A DNA stretch of 64,000 bases from Ailurus styani. Lineage: Eukaryota; Chordata; Mammalia; Carnivora; Ailuridae. The stretch is from positions 761,786-825,785 of the forward strand of contig LNAC01000685.1 in assembly GCA_002007465.1 (NCBI GenBank), written 5' to 3'. The notes below the pieces were generated by a model that saw only the letters and a program-made list of their open reading frames with translations, did no database searches and was not told the DNA's origin. The position numbers and the translations under genes were made by a program. Below are positions 25,161 through 36,988 of the stretch, in pieces. How positions within the stretch are numbered: position 1 is the first letter of the stretch; every line of letters starts with the position of its first letter.

Positions 25161-26264
25161 AGCCATCATCTAGCTCTTATTTTTTTCTGTGTTTGCTGAT
25201 GAGTAACTAATGGACGGTTGTGCTATCCCATGTTAATCTTAACTGCCTGACTAATGCTTAGCAATGGCTTTTGTCCTAAAGTTGTCCTTGTGATTGCGGA
25301 GCCTCTTCTACTGCTTTGGATTTAAACAGCAATATCCCAGCACGTTTGTATTACATAAATCATTGGGGCATGTTGGAATGCTATATACTCATCTATTTGT
25401 AATTAAATTTAATATGGATTTAACCATTAGTTAAACTCTCATGCTTCAGGATTAGCTATAATTGAAGGAATGACCTTTATTCTAGCATAAAAGGGCTTTC
25501 TCTTGGAGTACCTAAGGTCAAGGAATGAAAGAGGACTTTCCTGTAATACACAAATATTCCTGGTAAAAAGGTCAAGTAAAAAACCCAACTTGCCCCCAAA
25601 CCAGGGTCCATCAAGCAATTAATCTAGATAAAAACCATGAGATGAAGATGGTGGCCACAGAAAATATCAGTCCTGCAGAAAGAACTGATCATGCATATGC
25701 TAACATTTCAGTAACAATGGAGAAGTCCTAAAAGGGTCACATAGAAACATACTTTCAAATTATTTTTGGATCTGAACAGAAATTAAGGAGATAGGTGAAA
25801 GGAGAAAAATTAGCGTAGATGAGAGTTTTAGCTTGGCTTCTTCCACGGACAGATCTTGAGCAAGAATTTTCCTGCGAGTACTTTATTTGAGATGTGATAC
25901 CAAACGATGTTGGCAGGGGGGTGGGCAACTAAGACAGGGAGGGGTAGAAAGGCACACAGTGTGTATTATCAAGGAAGTTATTACTATTGGCTACTGAAGT
26001 GTAGGGCCAGAGGTTCAAGTGCAAGTTCAGGCTCTATGGCTTATCAACTTGGTCCCTCATAAAACCACATCCCTCACTGTGCATCACATCCTTCTAAGAA
26101 ATGGACATTAAAATGCCCACCACATGGAATGATGCTGTTGCTATCGACGTTACATAACTACTATCTAGTGAACACTGATCCTATATAGCTTGAGGCTAAA
26201 CTCTCCCCCAAATCTTAGAAAATAGGCTTAAATGTTCTTTGTATTTTACTGAGAGGTCATGTAG
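25161..26264. other. No gene; TAAT-rich single-copy block
   Basis: The part at 25200-25500 contains several TAAT-type homeodomain cores ('gtaattaaatttaatatgga', 'aggattagctataattgaag'). This is compatible with a conserved non-coding element but is not proof. The rest is featureless. Confidence 0.35.
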
Positions 26265-26278
26265 ACTACCTAATTTTA

Positions 26279-26464
26279 TTTTTTGAAGATTTTATTTATT
26301 TGTCAGAAAAAGAGAGGGAGCACATGAGCAGGGGGAGGGGCAGAGGAAGAAGCAGGCTCTGCACTGAGCAAAGAGCCTGATGAGGGACTTGATCCCAGGA
26401 CCCTGGGATCATGACCTGAGCCGAAGGCAGATGCTTAACTGACTGAGCCACCCAAATGTCCCAA
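26279..26464 (-). mobile_element. Can-SINE, minus
   Basis: On the minus strand the head, the 'atgatcccagggtcctggga' core, a GC-richer body and AAATAAAATC are present. The 14-bp TSD 'actacctaatttta' is exact at 26265-26278 and 26465-26478. Confidence 0.95.
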
Positions 26465-26636
26465 ACTACCTAATTTTAAAAACATAAAGGGATTTTGTAA
26501 ACTTTAAGACTGTGTTAAAGAGAACTTTGTATAGCTTTTTATGAGTCATCAGAAAGCCTGTACTTCATTTATAACCTTATAACTCACTAGCTGTGAGTCT
26601 TCAACCACATCACTTTGTCTCTTTGTCTGCTTATTA

Positions 26637-26639
<3 letters not shown>

Positions 26640-26679
<40 letters not shown>
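26640..26679 (+). repeat. (AT)20 microsatellite
   Basis: About forty bases of uninterrupted alternating A and T. Confidence 0.96.
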
Positions 26680-26684
<5 letters not shown>

Positions 26685-26797
26685 ACTTTAATGTTAGGGG
26701 AAGCTGGATGAAGAGTGCACAGGACCTCCCTGCACATGTCTTTACAATTTACTATAAATCACTGAAAATAAAAGTTAAAAGGACAGGTGTCCATAAC

Positions 26798-26856
26798 ATT
26801 ATGGACTGAATTGTCCCTTCAAAGTTCATAACCTTCAATGTGACTGTATTTGGTAC
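26798..26856 (+). mobile_element. MLT1 LTR 5' fragment, plus
   Basis: 'attatggactgaattgtccc' and 'caatgtgactgtatttggta' match the first about 60 bases of an MLT1 LTR; the remainder is missing and L1M sequence follows. Confidence 0.65.
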
Positions 26857-27405
26857 AATCACTTTGGAAAACTGGTAGAATTTACTAAAGCCAAACACAT
26901 CCATATACACGACCCCAAAATTCCACTCATGGACAGGTACACCATAGAAATACAAGCTTATGTGTACCAAAAGATATGTACTAAAATGTTCATAGGATGA
27001 TTTGTGACAGTTCGAACTGCAAACAACCCAGTGATCATGATCTATAGAACTGAATTATGTAGTCATGTATTAAAATATTACACAGTGATGAAAATGAATA
27101 ATCTATAAGAATATAAAACAAGTATGAACCTCACAAAGGATGCTGAATGAGCAAGACACTTCACAAAAAGAAGTTCAAAAAAAGGCTAAACATATCCACG
27201 CTGATATAAGTCAAGATAAAGGAGGAGGCATGGTGACTGGACAGTGAATGAACATGAGAGGGGGCTTCTGGCATGCCTGTAATATTCTATTTCCTGATCT
27301 GGGTGCAGGCTACATGCTGTGCTCCTTTTGTGCGTTCACCGAGCTACTAAATTATGACCCATGTTTTTCTGCATGCACACTGTCATTTTTTAAAAAAAGT
27401 TTATG
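26857..27405 (+). mobile_element. Old L1M 3' end, plus
   Basis: 'atcactttggaaaactggta', 'ggacaggtacaccatagaaa', and the late 'ttcaccgagctactaaatta' follow the ORF2 end and 3' UTR of old L1M elements. No frame survives. Confidence 0.6.
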
Positions 27406-28159
27406 TAACCAAAAGCTCAGAGAGTTGAATTAGATGAACTCAAAGTTTCTTGTGCCTTTAAAATCCTGATCCTGGGAGGAGACTCAGACATCTACTTATC
27501 ACTATAGAGATGAGGCCGATGGGAGGGTTGGAAACAGGACAAAATTAGGTAGACAGACTGGCTCCATTCAGTTCAGCCACCTGAAGACGTTTCTCTCTAC
27601 CAGGCACAGTTCTTTTCACTCTCACTGGGTCCCAACACAGAAACTTACACAAAGACGTGCACAGTGGCCACATTTCCAGTGCTTCGGAATAATGCAATTT
27701 CAGAAACTTCCACAGGGTGGCAAGGATGCTACTTCTTGACTGTCTTTACACTTACAGCCCGTCTGTTTTCCCTTCCCAATCCTTTTCACCATGTTCCCCT
27801 ATGAGTAGTTATTATAAAAATTGGAGAAAACAGTTTTTATGCTATAATATTTCTAATAAATGCTCCATAGTTCAACTAAGTTGGTGGCCTATCCACAACT
27901 TGAGAACACTAAAATAGGGAAAGAAAAAAAAAAAAAACAGTGGACCAGACATCAGAATTTCTGAAACATTAGAAAATTATCACAGGCAATACCCAAGGGG
28001 AGGAGTAACAGAAGAAAATGGGTTGCATGGTGACTGAATAAAGTCATGTTGTGGTTAATGTGGCTCCCTTCCCACTCTTTACAAAATGTACCAGGCATCT
28101 GATAAGCAGAGACTGTACTTAGGACTACACTGGCCAGAAATAGGTTAATTTTAAAAAAA
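27406..28159. other. No gene or named repeat seen
   Basis: Single-copy; an A run of 14 at 27926-27939 is the only low-complexity element. Confidence 0.45.
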
Positions 28160-28640
28160 TGGCTGCAATTATTTCTCTCCACATACCCACATCCTTTTAC
28201 AATGTGATTTTGCAAAAACTCTATTCAAAGGGTGGAGTTATTTCTCTACCTGTTGCATTTAGGTTGGTTTTATGACCTGATTTAACCAACAGAAAGCAGT
28301 GTAAGTGATGCTTTTCTAGTTCTGAACTTTGAGCTCAAAAATCCTTGCACATTTCCACTTTCCTTCTTGTGTTCTTGTCTGTCATGTAAACAAACTTGCC
28401 CCACTGGAAGATGAGAACCTGTGCAGATCAGACATTCTCACTGTCCCAGCCTGCCAACTGCTAGCCTTTAGCATACCTACCAGCTGACCAAAGACACATA
28501 AGCAGATCTGCCAAGATCAGATGAATCTCACCCAGGTCAGCAGAACCACCCACATGACTCAGACTTGTTGGCAAGAACAAATGATAACTGCTTTAAGCCA
28601 CTAAGTCTCAGGTGATCTGTTATGCAACAGGGCTACTGCC
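28160..28640 (+). mobile_element. MLT1-type LTR, plus
   Basis: The 5' portion has 'acatccttttacaatgtgat', the middle is diverged, and the 3' end reads 'ctgctttaagccactaagtc' and 'ctgttatgcaacagggctac', the MLT1 terminal pattern. Confidence 0.7.
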
Positions 28641-28689
28641 ATATCAGAAATCTCAATTTTGCACTTGATTATTTTCTGCTAACATTCTG

Positions 28690-29225
28690 TTTTATTTTTT
28701 CAGTGTTCCAAACTTCATTGTTTATGTACCACACCCAGAGCTCCATTCAATCCATGTCCTCCTTAATACCCACCTCCCTATAACCCTAAGGCTCACCCAT
28801 TCCCCCACCCTCCTCCCCTCCATAACCCTCAGTTTGTTTCTCAAGTCCATAGTCTCTCATGGTTCATCTCCCCCTCCGACTTCCCCCAGTTCACTCTTAC
28901 TTTCCTTCTCCTAATGCCCTCCATGTCATTCCTTATGCTCCACAAGTGAAACCATATAATAATCGACTTTCTCTGATTGACTTATTTCACTCAGCGTAAT
29001 CTCCTCCAGTCCCATCCATGTTGATGTAAAAGTTGGGTGTTCATCCTTTCTGATGGCTGTGTAATATTCCATCATATATATATGGACCACATCTTTTTTA
29101 TCCATTCGTCTGTTGAGGGGCATCTCAGCTCTTTCCACAGTTTGGCGACTGTGGACATTGCTGCTATGAACATTGGGGTACATGTGGCCCTTCTTTTCAC
29201 TACATCTGTATCTTTGGGATAAATT
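28690..29225 (-). mobile_element. 5'-truncated carnivore L1, minus
   Basis: Read on the minus strand it is the last about 100 codons of ORF2 and the 3' UTR. A frame at 28926-29225 keeps the conserved 'EYYTAIRKDE' and 'LSEISQSEKV' segments uninterrupted, so this copy is less decayed than the L1M copies. The A tail is short ('cactgaaaaaataaaacaga'). Confidence 0.92.
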
Positions 29226-30249
29226 TCCTTTCTGATACAACTTCACTATTTGGAGAGAGACTTAGCCTGGAAGTTAAGAGCTTTGAATTCAAATTCTTAA
29301 AGGTAGAAAAATAAAACATTTGGAAAAACCACCTTTGAGGTACTGTTCAGAAATATAAATACTTTTGTTGAGTGTATTGATCTTCTAATGGGGGCCCTGT
29401 TTATTTGTTGGTTCTAAATAGTGAATTTGGTTTGGGTACTACTAGATGAATGAAGGGACAGGGAGCACCCTAACAGCAGAAACTGTGGCTTATGAGGAAT
29501 GGGGACTGTCTTAGGTCAGATTTTCCCAGAGACAAAACCTAGGGCAAAGACTCAATTACAAGTAATTGAGGACGTGACCTAGGATCCCTTGGGGAATGCA
29601 GAAGTGACCCAGAGAAGGGAAGGCAGCTATAAGGGCGCATTATCAAACAGATTACCACTGTGGACAATTAGATTTTTATCCTGAACTCTGGACAACAGTT
29701 TAGAATGCATGCTTTAACTGATCCTATCCCAGAAGTAAGAGAGCTGGGCTATTTATCCCACCAACCTCCATCTACCATTGGTTGCAAGCTGATCTTAAAA
29801 GGGGTTTATTTCCAGCAACATGCATGGACAGAGTAGGTGCTGTTAAGTAGAAAAAGCACTGAAATGGAGAGAGGGCTGCTGGGTGGTGGAAGATGGACAT
29901 GGAATGAGGAGGACCAAGGCAGAAACAGTAAAGCACCAACAGCGTCTGCTGCCAAGATGGGTCTTATACCCGGGATACACAACGCATGTAATTAATCTTG
30001 GCATGTATATTCTATTCCTGACCTAAGCATTCTCTTATAGAAATTGGTTTTTTCCCCTAACCTTCAGTATATGCAATGAGTCCATCTTCTCTGTGGAATC
30101 CTCCTTATTCATCTTGTCTGCTTTTCCTACCAATAAATAGATGGGTGGGTGGGTAGGTAGGAAGACAGAATACATACATCATACAAACATAAGACAGGCA
30201 AGAGTAAACAACCCCCTACATTTTACACATCACAATGTTTGTATTTACT
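29226..30249. other. No gene; possible old LTR at 29511-29960
   Basis: 'gtcttaggtcagattttccc' with 'agacaaaacctagggcaaag' resembles the opening of an old LTR-like repeat, unnamed. A short (GGTG/GGTA)n stretch lies at 30142-30162. Otherwise unassigned. Confidence 0.35.
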
Positions 30250-30590
30250 ATGAGGAACTATAATTACATTTAAGGGGTCTCTTTCCTGCTTTCTCCATTC
30301 CTTATGTATTTATGTAATTTCAGCATGGTGCCTGGCACATACCAGGCAGTGAATGATGACTGCCTGACCAATGAAATGCACTGACAGGTACTCACCAAAT
30401 GCTAGCAGAAAATCATGATAACTTTTTTTATGATTCTAACTTATATACCCTAGGACAGCTAAATGTCTCCCACAGGAAGGCTGTGTGTTCTATGAAGGCA
30501 AAGATCCTATCTGTATTCACTTTCCTTCCCAAATACTAAGCAAATGCACGCAACAAATTAGAAATTCAATAAATACACGTTACATGAAAG
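30250..30590 (+). mobile_element. L2 3'-end fragments, plus
   Basis: Two L2-like tails are visible. One has 'gcatggtgcctggcacatac' near 30324; the other runs from 'ctatgaaggcaaagatccta' (30491) to 'attcaataaatacacgttac' (30566). Both show the L2 order. Confidence 0.6.
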
Positions 30591-31281
30591 AAAAAAATAC
30601 TTCCAAAAATGTAAAAACTCTAGTGTGAATTTCAAACAAAAAACACATTAGATTTTTCTATATATTTTGTTCCATTCAATATAGTAGTAAATTTGCATTT
30701 TGGATGGATTCTGTACAATTCACAGATTACCTATGCCTGATTAAATGAACTGATTTAAGAAAAAATTTGCCAAATACCATATTGGTATATATTTGTCATT
30801 AAAAAAATCACAGTGGATATCTGCATACAATAAAATTAGAGGCAAACAGATACTTGTGATCACAAAAAAAATGTATAGCTGATTTTATTAGTAAGCTGCC
30901 ATTTATGTTACATGCTATGGTGTTTCAAAGCTATTATATAATAGGTTTTGCAAAGTCGTAGTTCCAGAATTTGATTTTCCATAGCCACATTCTTCAGAGT
31001 TCAGCTTCATTCCTAAGCCTCTTTCAACAAGAAGGGTCACTGACTAGGCTGGAAAATGTAGAGATTATTCTTAACTACCAGTTGTTGGTGAGTTGCTTTT
31101 GAAGGGATTCAGGGCATTTTGAGAGTTATCAAAGATGCATCTCAGAAAAAATGAAAAAAACAGGGACAGTTGCAGTCACCCCAGTGTCAGAGTTCGTTGT
31201 ACAAATGTCTTAATTTGTCATTGTAAGACAGATCTAGAAATACTGAACACATCCAAAGAAAGATCTGTTGTGATGTGACAA
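30591..31281. other. No gene or named repeat seen
   Basis: AT-rich single-copy sequence downstream (in minus sense) of the candidate retrocopy. Confidence 0.4.
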
Positions 31282-31900
31282 TTTTTTTTTTTTGAGAGCT
31301 ACATACTGTGAGAGAGCTTCTGTCATCCAAGTTATTCCAAGACAGTCTTGAATTCCTGCTGTGGCTGTGAATGACAGCTTAATGTAATGTGTGTCAAGGA
31401 GAAAACAGGGAGAAATTCCTGCTCAGAATCAGGGCTTCCATGTGCCCAAGGACAGCCATACAGAACAAGTGCATCTTCAAATAACTCTTTAACTTAAGGT
31501 GCTGTAGCATTAATATTCACCCAAGTATTAGTGAATGGGATGAATTCAATTATCTCGACTTGTGGCATCCTACAGAAAATCAAAGGCATGCTGTGTTGTA
31601 ATTGTTCAGATACTGATTTCTCACAGGGATCCTTCACCTCTTTGTCTGCCATCATGAAACTGTCCCTTAACCGCCTTAATACACTTTCATTCTCTCTATA
31701 AGGAAAACACTTGAAATACAAAATAAATTTTTCCCATGAACTCCTATTATCTCTAGGATCTCTAAAAGGAACCAAGATTTTAGGACTGATGCTAGGTTTT
31801 AAAATGTTTTGTTGTTGAAATTGAAAAGTTTCTACTGAAGTAAAAAATCCAAGGGAGGAGAAAACATCAACCATTACTCCATCCTGAAGTCAAAGACAGT
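31282..31900 (-). pseudogene. Candidate retrocopy of an unidentified gene
   Basis: On the minus strand an open frame of 126 codons runs from ATG at 31874 to a TAA at 31494-31496. The same frame then continues without a stop for about 60 more codons, to a TAA near 31332. About 35 bases further a 12-A run follows (T at 31282-31293). The product would be charged and mixed in composition, not low-complexity. A near-continuous frame ending just before an A run fits a processed pseudogene with one nonsense change. Against this, no TSD is visible, no AATAAA precedes the A run, and I recognise no parent. Upstream of the ATG, 'ctgtctttgacttcag' looks like a splice acceptor, so a diverged exon is the alternative. 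A chance frame cannot be excluded. Confidence 0.35.
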
Positions 31901-32171
31901 ATTTTTATTTTTCCAACACACTTCCGGTTTTAGTCCATATGCAGATTCAAAAGGTTACAGTTTTATATGATAATCATACAAGTGGGATTTTTATAGTCTA
32001 CATGTTTACTTAATTTTTACTGCAGGTTTTCCCCCCTATTTTCCTCCAGCTTTTTTTTTAACATCTTGCTCCCATTCCCATCTACTCTACCCACCCCATC
32101 ACATTTTTAATGTAATAAATATTATAACCTTCGTGTGTATCATTTCAGATTATTTTTCTAGTAAGACAATC

Positions 32172-32764
32172 AGTGGCAGGCAGGATTCTAAAATGATCCC
32201 CAATGAAACATGTCCTTATATAATTCCCACTCCCTGGGTGTGGGTAGAACCTGCAAATATGATGTGATACCACTCTTGTAATTAGATTTCATCGTATGGT
32301 CATATGAAGGGCCTCTGCTGATCTAAGTAAGGTGTCTAACCAGCTAACTTTGAGTTAATCGGAAGGAAGATAACCCTAGGTGGGCCTGACCTAAAGACCT
32401 TACAAGTGGTACTGAGCCCTTTCTAGAAGAAGGGAAAGCACCATGCTGTGAGAGGACCACATGGCCAGAATCTGAGGGTGGCCTTCAGTAGGTCTAGCAC
32501 GAACTCCTAGCTGAACAGCTCGGGGAAAAAAGGGGGGACCTCAGTCCAACAGTTACAGGGAACTAAAGTCTGTGAACAAGCTTGGACTAGGACGTCAGCT
32601 GAGCCCAGCTGACACTTTGGCTTCCACTTTATGATACAATAAGCAGAGAACCCAGTATGTTATGCCCAGATTTATGACCTAGAAAAACTGAGATAATAAA
32701 AGGGTGCTGTTTCAACTGCTAAGTTTGTGGCCATTTGTTTTGGCATCCATAGAAAACCATTACA
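32172..32764 (+). mobile_element. MLT1 LTR, long form, plus
   Basis: The 5' end is 'tggcaggcaggattctaaaa', with 'ccccaatgaaacatgtcctt', internal 'gaccacatggccagaatctg', and 3' 'ctgctaagtttgtggccatt' then 'gaaaaccattaca'. About 590 bp, a complete solo LTR of an older subfamily. Old L1 begins immediately after it. Confidence 0.85.
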
Positions 32765-33009
32765 CAATCATTTACACAGATATACAGACAACATTGTTGT
32801 TTGTAATAGAATGTTAAAATGGAACTCTGTAGCAGACAAATCTATAATTATTAGTTTGAGATTTCAATACCGCTCCATCAATAATGATAGAACAAGTAGA
32901 TACAATAAGAAAATAGAATATTTGAACAGCAAAATCGATAACCTTAACCGAATTATACGCTCTACCCAACGACAGCAGAATGCATATCCTTTTCAAGGGC
33001 ACATGGAAC

Positions 33010-33188
33010 TGGGCGCCTGGGTGGCTCAGTTAAGTGGCTGCCTTCAGCTCAGGTCATGATCTCAGGGTCCGAGGATGGAGCCCCCCATCAGGCTCCTCGC
33101 TCAGTGGGGAGTCTGCTTTTCCCTCTGCCTGCTGCTCCCTCCGCTTGTGCTCACCCTGTCTCTTTCCCTCTCTCAAATAAAATAAAAG
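33010..33188 (+). mobile_element. Can-SINE, nested in L1M
   Basis: The head is 'gggcgcctgggtggctcagt', the core 'aggtcatgatctcagggtcc', and the tail ends in AAATAAAATAAAA. The 13-bp TSD 'gggcacatggaac' is exact at 32997-33009 and 33189-33201. Confidence 0.96.
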
Positions 33189-34485
33189 GGGCACATGGAA
33201 CCTATCAAAATAGATAATATGGATCATAACAAATCTAAATACATTTTTAAAAAATCAAAATCACACAAAGTATTTTCTCTCAACATGTAATTAGAGTAAC
33301 AGACTCTGGAGAATCCCCCAAATATTTAGAAAATAACACAGTTTTAAGTAATCCCATAGTTTAGAGGAGAATTTTAAAATGAAGCATTTAAAACTAAATA
33401 AAAATTAAAACCGAAATACCAAATTTGTGCAATGCTAATAATAGTAATCAGGGGTAAGTTTAGAGAAAGAAATTCGTGTATCAGAAAGAAATTGAAAGCT
33501 CTCGAATGACTACAGCTTATAAAGAAATTAGGAAGAGCAAAAGAGTCAAATTAATGACAAAAATAAAATAACAGGATATATAAATGAAATACAAACAGAA
33601 AAAAACGATAGAGACAAATCAATGAAACTAAAAGCTGGTTCCCTGAAAACACAAGTGATAAACCTAGCCACACTTCTGAAAGAAATAAAATGGGAAGGCA
33701 TAGTTTACCAATTATGAGAGAAGTGAAATTACAGTTTCTATATATAATAAAAATATATAAAGGGAATATTATAGAAAATGTTAGGCCAATAAGTTAAGTA
33801 ACAGAATAGGGGAAAAGCCCTCAATATACACAAACAACCAAAATTCAATAAACAGGAAACCTATGATCCAAATAACTTTGTATCTACTAATGAAATGGAC
33901 TTTAAAGCTGAAAACTTTCCAACTAGAAAACTTCAGTCCCAAATGGCTCTAGATTGAATTCTTACACATATAGGAAAAAAATTATACTAATTCTGCAGGA
34001 ATTTGGAAAAACTAAAGAGGAATACTTCAAAATTCATTCCATGAAAAAAATATTCTATGAGGTCAACATGACCTGTATCAATGAGATATTAAAAGAAAGA
34101 AGAACTGTAGACCATGTCTATCAAATATGCAAAATTATAAATAATACATCACGATCAATGATATTTTACCTAAAATGCATGATTGATTTAATATTCAAAT
34201 AACAATCAATGTAGCTCACATTAAAAAATACTCAAAGAAAAAAACATGATTTCAGTAAACAGAAAAATCATTTGACAAAAATCTAACTTTAATAAAATCT
34301 CTAAGCAAACTAGGAATAGAAGAGGACTTGAAAAAGGACATCTACAAAAACCTTACAGCTAACATATTTAATGTTGGAAACAGAATGTGTTCCCACTAAG
34401 ATCATTAACATGAAGAGTGTCCATTTTCATGGCTTGCATTCAACATTATAGTGGAGTCCTAGCCAGTGGAATAAGGGAGTAAGAA

Positions 34486-34510
34486 ATGAATGAATGAATG
34501 AATGAATGAA
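34486..34510 (+). repeat. (ATGA)6 tract
   Basis: Six tetranucleotide units at the boundary between two L1 segments. Confidence 0.9.
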
Positions 34511-35048
34511 GCAAGTTTAGTGACATAAGATGCCAGACTAAGAAGTCATGCTCTTCTCCCCCACAAAAACTACAAAAACAAAGAATAAAGAACTATAAAC
34601 TGAAAATAAGCCTGGGAAAGCTCTGAACTGCAATGAAGCAGGACAAACTAGATCACAAAACCTGAGGATGATCACATAGAAAAGAGAGAAAGAAATTTAC
34701 CTACATCCCCCCCCCCATCCCTTAGTCTGGAACACCTTAGAGCCAAGAGGGATCCCCTGGAGAGATTTCACCCTATAGAGGACAGAAAGCAAGAGGACCT
34801 AAACAATGCTCATCACCACCACAGACGTCTGTAACTTCTTCTACCAAGGACCCCCTGTAAATATTCTCTAATGTTGAACCCAGCTGATAAAGCTGACTGC
34901 AGTCCACACCACTTTGTCCCCACCCCAGGGCAATAGCTATTGCTCCACTGCGATCTTCCCCAGAGGACCGAGATGTGATTGTGCCCTTCTCACCAAGATT
35001 GGGATGCCACAGTGCTTCACCATCTATGAGGCAGGAACTATCACTGTT

Positions 35049-35271
35049 TTGGGTTTTTGTTTTTTTAAGATTTTTTGTTTGTTTGTTTATCTGAGAGAGA
35101 GACACAGAGAGAGCATGAGTGGGGGGAGGGTGTTGGGGGGAGGGGGAGGCAGAGGAAGAAGGAGACTCCCCACTGAGTAGGGAGTTCGATGTGGGGCTAG
35201 ATCCCAAGACCCATGAGATCATGACCTGAGCCAAAGGCAACTGCTTAACCAACTGAGCCACCCAGATGCCC
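35049..35271 (-). mobile_element. Can-SINE, minus, in GC-rich block
   Basis: On the minus strand the order is 'ggcatctgggtggctcagtt', core 'atgatctcatgggtcttggg', CT-rich body, (AAAC)n and an A-rich tail. Imperfect flanks 'aggaactatcact' and 'aggagctaccact' are a diverged TSD or neighbouring units of the host repeat. It sits within a 216-codon minus-strand frame (34773-35423), which I judge fortuitous. Confidence 0.9.
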
Positions 35272-36581
35272 TGAGGAGCTACCACTATGGATGCACTATC
35301 TCCTGGTTCCCAAGTCATAATTGTGAGCCCCGTTACCGAGGCCATGCTGCCACTGCTCTGTGCCTTATCCTGTAGGGCATGAGTTACAATTGCAACCTCC
35401 CATTCCAGGGGCTGTTCTGTCACTGTGCTGCATCCCCAAGGCCCAGACTACCACTATACCCTATTATCCCTGCGCCCACACCTCTGCTCTCCCGCACTCC
35501 ACCCCACGCCCAGGCCAGAGTCACTGTGGCAAGTTCCAGAGACCCAGACTCCACTTCACATGACTCTACTTCAGATCCTGGAACCACTACAGTGACAATT
35601 ACAATCCAAATAACTAAATGAATTTCTAGAAACCTAGGACTTAACCAAGACTGAATCATGAAGAAATAGAAAATTTGATCAGTAATAAAAAGCTTCCCAA
35701 GAAACAAAAGCCTAGGACCAGAAGGCTTCACAGGGGAACTCTACCAAACATTTAAAGAACAATTAATACCAATCCTTCTCAAAGTCTTCTAAAATACTGA
35801 AGAGGAAAGAACATTTCAAGACCTATGCTACAAGTCCAGGATTGCTCTGATACCACAGTCAGACAAGGACACTTCAAGGAAAGAAAATCACAGACCAGTA
35901 TCTCTGATGATCACAGATGCAAAAATCCTCAAAAAAAAAAAAATAGCAGCACACTGAATTCAACAGCATATTAAAAGGAACACACCGTGTTCAAGTGGGA
36001 TTTATCTCTGGGATACAAGGATGACTTAATGCCACACATCAGTAAATGTGATGTATCACACTAACAGAATGAAGGATCCAAATATAGTCTCAAAAGATGG
36101 TGGAAAAACATTTAACAAAATGCATCTTTTCATGAGAAAAACTCAACAAATTAGGTATAGAAGGAATGCACTTCAACATAATAAAAGTGACATATCATAA
36201 ACTCACAGCTAAAAAATAAAGCATACTAACAGTAAAAGCTAAGATTTTTCAGGAATAAGACAAGGATGACCACTCTTGCCACTTCTATTCAACACTGTAC
36301 TTAATGTATTAGCCAGAGCAATTAACCAAAGAAATAAAAAAGTATCAAAATGGGGAAAATAAGTAAAATTATCTATTTGTAGATGATATAAACTTAAGTA
36401 TAGAAAACACGAGAAGACTCTAGCAAAAAAAAAAAGAGCTGTTAGAATAAGTGAATTCAGTAAAGTTGCAGGATACTAAAATCAACATACAATTATCAGT
36501 TATGTTTCTGTACATTAACAAACTATCCGAAAGAGAAATTAAAGTATTCTCAATAGCAATAGCATCAAAAATTGAGGAATA

Positions 36582-36670
36582 TTGTGCTATGGTCAGCACT
36601 GTGAATTGTGTAAGACTAATGAATCACAGACCTGTATCCCTGAAACAAATAATACATTATATGTTAATTG
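36582..36670 (+). mobile_element. 89-bp L1 3' tail insertion
   Basis: 'ggtcagcactgtgaattgtg' and 'gaatcacagacctgtatccc' are the last bases of a carnivore L1 3' UTR, ending 'acattatatgttaattg'. The 15-bp TSD 'aaaaattgaggaata' is exact at 36567-36581 and 36671-36685. It sits in the ORF2 part of the L1M and has almost no A tail. Confidence 0.88.
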
Positions 36671-36988
36671 AAAAATTGAGGAATAAACCAAATAGCTGAA
36701 AAACCTATACGCTGAAAACTGATAGAATGAAGCATGCAAAAGAATGAAGTTGGAGCCTTACCTAACATCATCGACAAAAATTTGTTCAAAATGGATCAAA
36801 GATCGATACATAAGAGCCAAAACTATAAAACTCTGAATAAAACACAGGGGAAGTTCATGGCATCGTGCTGGTAATCATTTCTTGGATACGACACCAAGTC
36901 ACAAAAGAAAAAAATGGACAAACTGGACTATCAAAATTAAGAAGCTGTGTGCAAAGTACACTACCGACAGGATAGAACAGGAGAAAAT

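Larger units (their letters stand above)
32765..34512 (+). mobile_element. Old L1M, ORF2 N-terminal half
   Basis: The endonuclease-domain region is recognisable in 'ctacccaacgacagcagaat' and 'ccttttcaagggcacatgga'. It proceeds into the reverse-transcriptase region and stops near 'attcaacattatagtggagt', before the FADD motif, at an (ATGA)n tract. A SINE is nested at 33010-33188. Confidence 0.8.

Noticed and set aside
28926..29246. 106-codon minus-strand frame as a host gene
   Set aside because: It is the L1 ORF2 C-terminus of the truncated L1 at 28690-29225.
31921..31932. ETS-like ccggaagtg motif upstream (minus sense) of the 31282-31900 frame as a promoter
   Set aside because: A single short motif without CpG enrichment or other promoter elements is not enough.
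34773..35423. 216-codon minus-strand open frame
   Set aside because: It runs through an entire antisense Can-SINE and a GC-rich L1-like block, has no family resemblance and no splice context, and is explained by low stop density in GC-rich DNA.
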